Shown here: in pieces, positions 6,013-6,475 of the stretch
Layout: each line of letters starts with the position of its first letter
Position numbering within the stretch: position 1 is the first letter of the stretch
Origin: Verrucomicrobiota bacterium
GTDB taxonomy: Bacteria > Verrucomicrobiota > Verrucomicrobiia > Verrucomicrobiales > Verrucomicrobiaceae
NCBI GenBank assembly: GCA_023429545.1
Contig: JAEYUU010000150.1
Span: 1 to 6,475 of the forward strand
Length of the DNA: 6,475 nt
Direction of reading: 5' to 3'
Made by a program: the position numbers and the translations under genes
The notes under the pieces: model-generated
Told to the model about the DNA's origin: nothing
Database searches by the model: none
The model's input: the letters and a program-made list of their open reading frames with translations, nothing else

Positions 6013-6475
6013 ATGCAGGAGACCGGTGACAAGGCCATGCCCTTCCGTGAATGGATGCGGCAGGCGTTGTTTGATCCTGATACGGGATATTACACCACGA
6101 ATGTGCGCGCCGTAGGCCGGCACGGTGACTTTTCGACATCTGCCACGACGGGAACGCTGCTGGGCCTGGCGGTGGCGGATTGGCTGCGAGGCCAGATGCA
6201 GCGTTATCCCCAGGTGCGAGCTGTCATCGAGGCAGGAGGCGGGAGCGGTGCCTTGTCCGCCACGGCGCGCCGCGCGCTGGGCTGGTGGCGCCGTCACAGG
6301 GTACAGTGGCACATGGTGGAGACGTCCCCGGTGCTGCGGGCCCAGCAGCAGGGAAAATTGGGCCGTCACGCCGCAGCCTGGCACGTGAGCATGGCCGCGG
6401 CGATGGACGCATCAGGAGGGCGCGCCTTCATCTTTCACAATGAACTGGTGGATGCCTTTCCCGTGACCCTCATGC
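6013..6475 (+). CDS. SAM-dependent methyltransferase, MidA/NDUFAF7 family (3' truncated by window edge)
   Basis: The frame is open from the ATG at 6013 to the right edge (154 codons plus one base), with no stop. Matches to the MidA/NDUFAF7 family (usually 350-400 residues) occur in order: FREWMRQALFDPDTGYYTT (11-29), GRHGDFSTS (35-43), the SAM-binding glycine motif VIEAGGGSGALS (71-82), VETSPVLRAQQ (102-112, compare 'vE-x-S-x-x-L-x-x-x-Q') and FIFHNELVDAFPV (139-151, compare 'NE-x-x-DA-x-PV'). In mitochondria NDUFAF7 methylates an arginine of the 49-kDa subunit of complex I; bacterial homologues are mostly uncharacterised. The segment after GDF-x-TS is unusual: the family's 'SPEISQxFGE' is replaced here by SATTGTLLGL. 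The start is uncertain. ATG 6037 (residue 9) is also possible, since it lies closer to the conserved core and the first ATG has only an AGGA one base away. The nuo genes nearby hint at a complex I role, but this is inference. Confidence 0.85.
   Translation, partial: MQETGDKAMPFREWMRQALFDPDTGYYTTNVRAVGRHGDFSTSATTGTLLGLAVADWLRGQMQRYPQVRAVIEAGGGSGALSATARRALGWWRRHRVQWHMVETSPVLRAQQQGKLGRHAAAWHVSMAAAMDASGGRAFIFHNELVDAFPVTLM

Overview
This is a 6.5-kb stretch of high-GC bacterial chromosome with every gene on the + strand. From left to right it holds the 3' end of nuoL, complete nuoM and nuoN, a complete stand-alone trpE, a secreted protein of unknown function with a possible double-psi beta-barrel (DPBB) core, and the 5' part of a MidA/NDUFAF7-type methyltransferase that runs off the right edge. 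My best guess at the host is a verrucomicrobial bacterium. That rests on my memory of similar secreted proteins and short-leader promoters in that group, on the absence of Shine-Dalgarno sequences before the genes, and on a trpE detached from the other trp genes. No ribosomal or other phylogenetic marker is present, so the assignment is tentative.

Region 1 (1-3250) is the distal end of a complex I (NADH:quinone oxidoreductase) operon. The three antiporter-like, proton-pumping membrane subunits L, M and N lie in canonical order with gaps of 18 and 5 bases, so they are almost certainly cotranscribed. NuoN keeps all the classical channel residues. NuoM keeps its TM5 Glu, TM8 Lys and TM12 Glu, but has Leu where the TM7 Lys is expected.

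Region 2 (3251-4855) is a 93-base spacer followed by trpE, the chorismate-binding subunit of anthranilate synthase, with its catalytic and Trp-feedback motifs intact. No trpG, trpD or trpC follows, so its glutaminase partner must be encoded elsewhere. The spacer has a possible promoter placed so close to the ATG that the leader would be only a few bases long.

Region 3 (4856-5941) opens with an AT-rich intergenic stretch of 156 bases, about 29% GC over positions 4861-4935. This carries a promoter candidate whose spacer is filled by an inverted repeat. It leads into an exported 309-residue protein with a typical signal peptide, four cysteines in the mature part and motifs that resemble RlpA/barwin-type DPBB folds.

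Region 4 (5942-6475) is a 71-base spacer with nested inverted repeats, then the N-terminal 154 codons of a SAM-dependent methyltransferase of the MidA/NDUFAF7 family. That family includes a mitochondrial complex I assembly factor, which makes its position less than 3 kb from nuoN suggestive but not proof of a link.

I see no mobile element, CRISPR array, tRNA, rRNA or defence system. The parts most worth a second look are the altered NuoM channel, the DPBB-like exported protein with its operator-like dyad, and the divergent MidA homologue.
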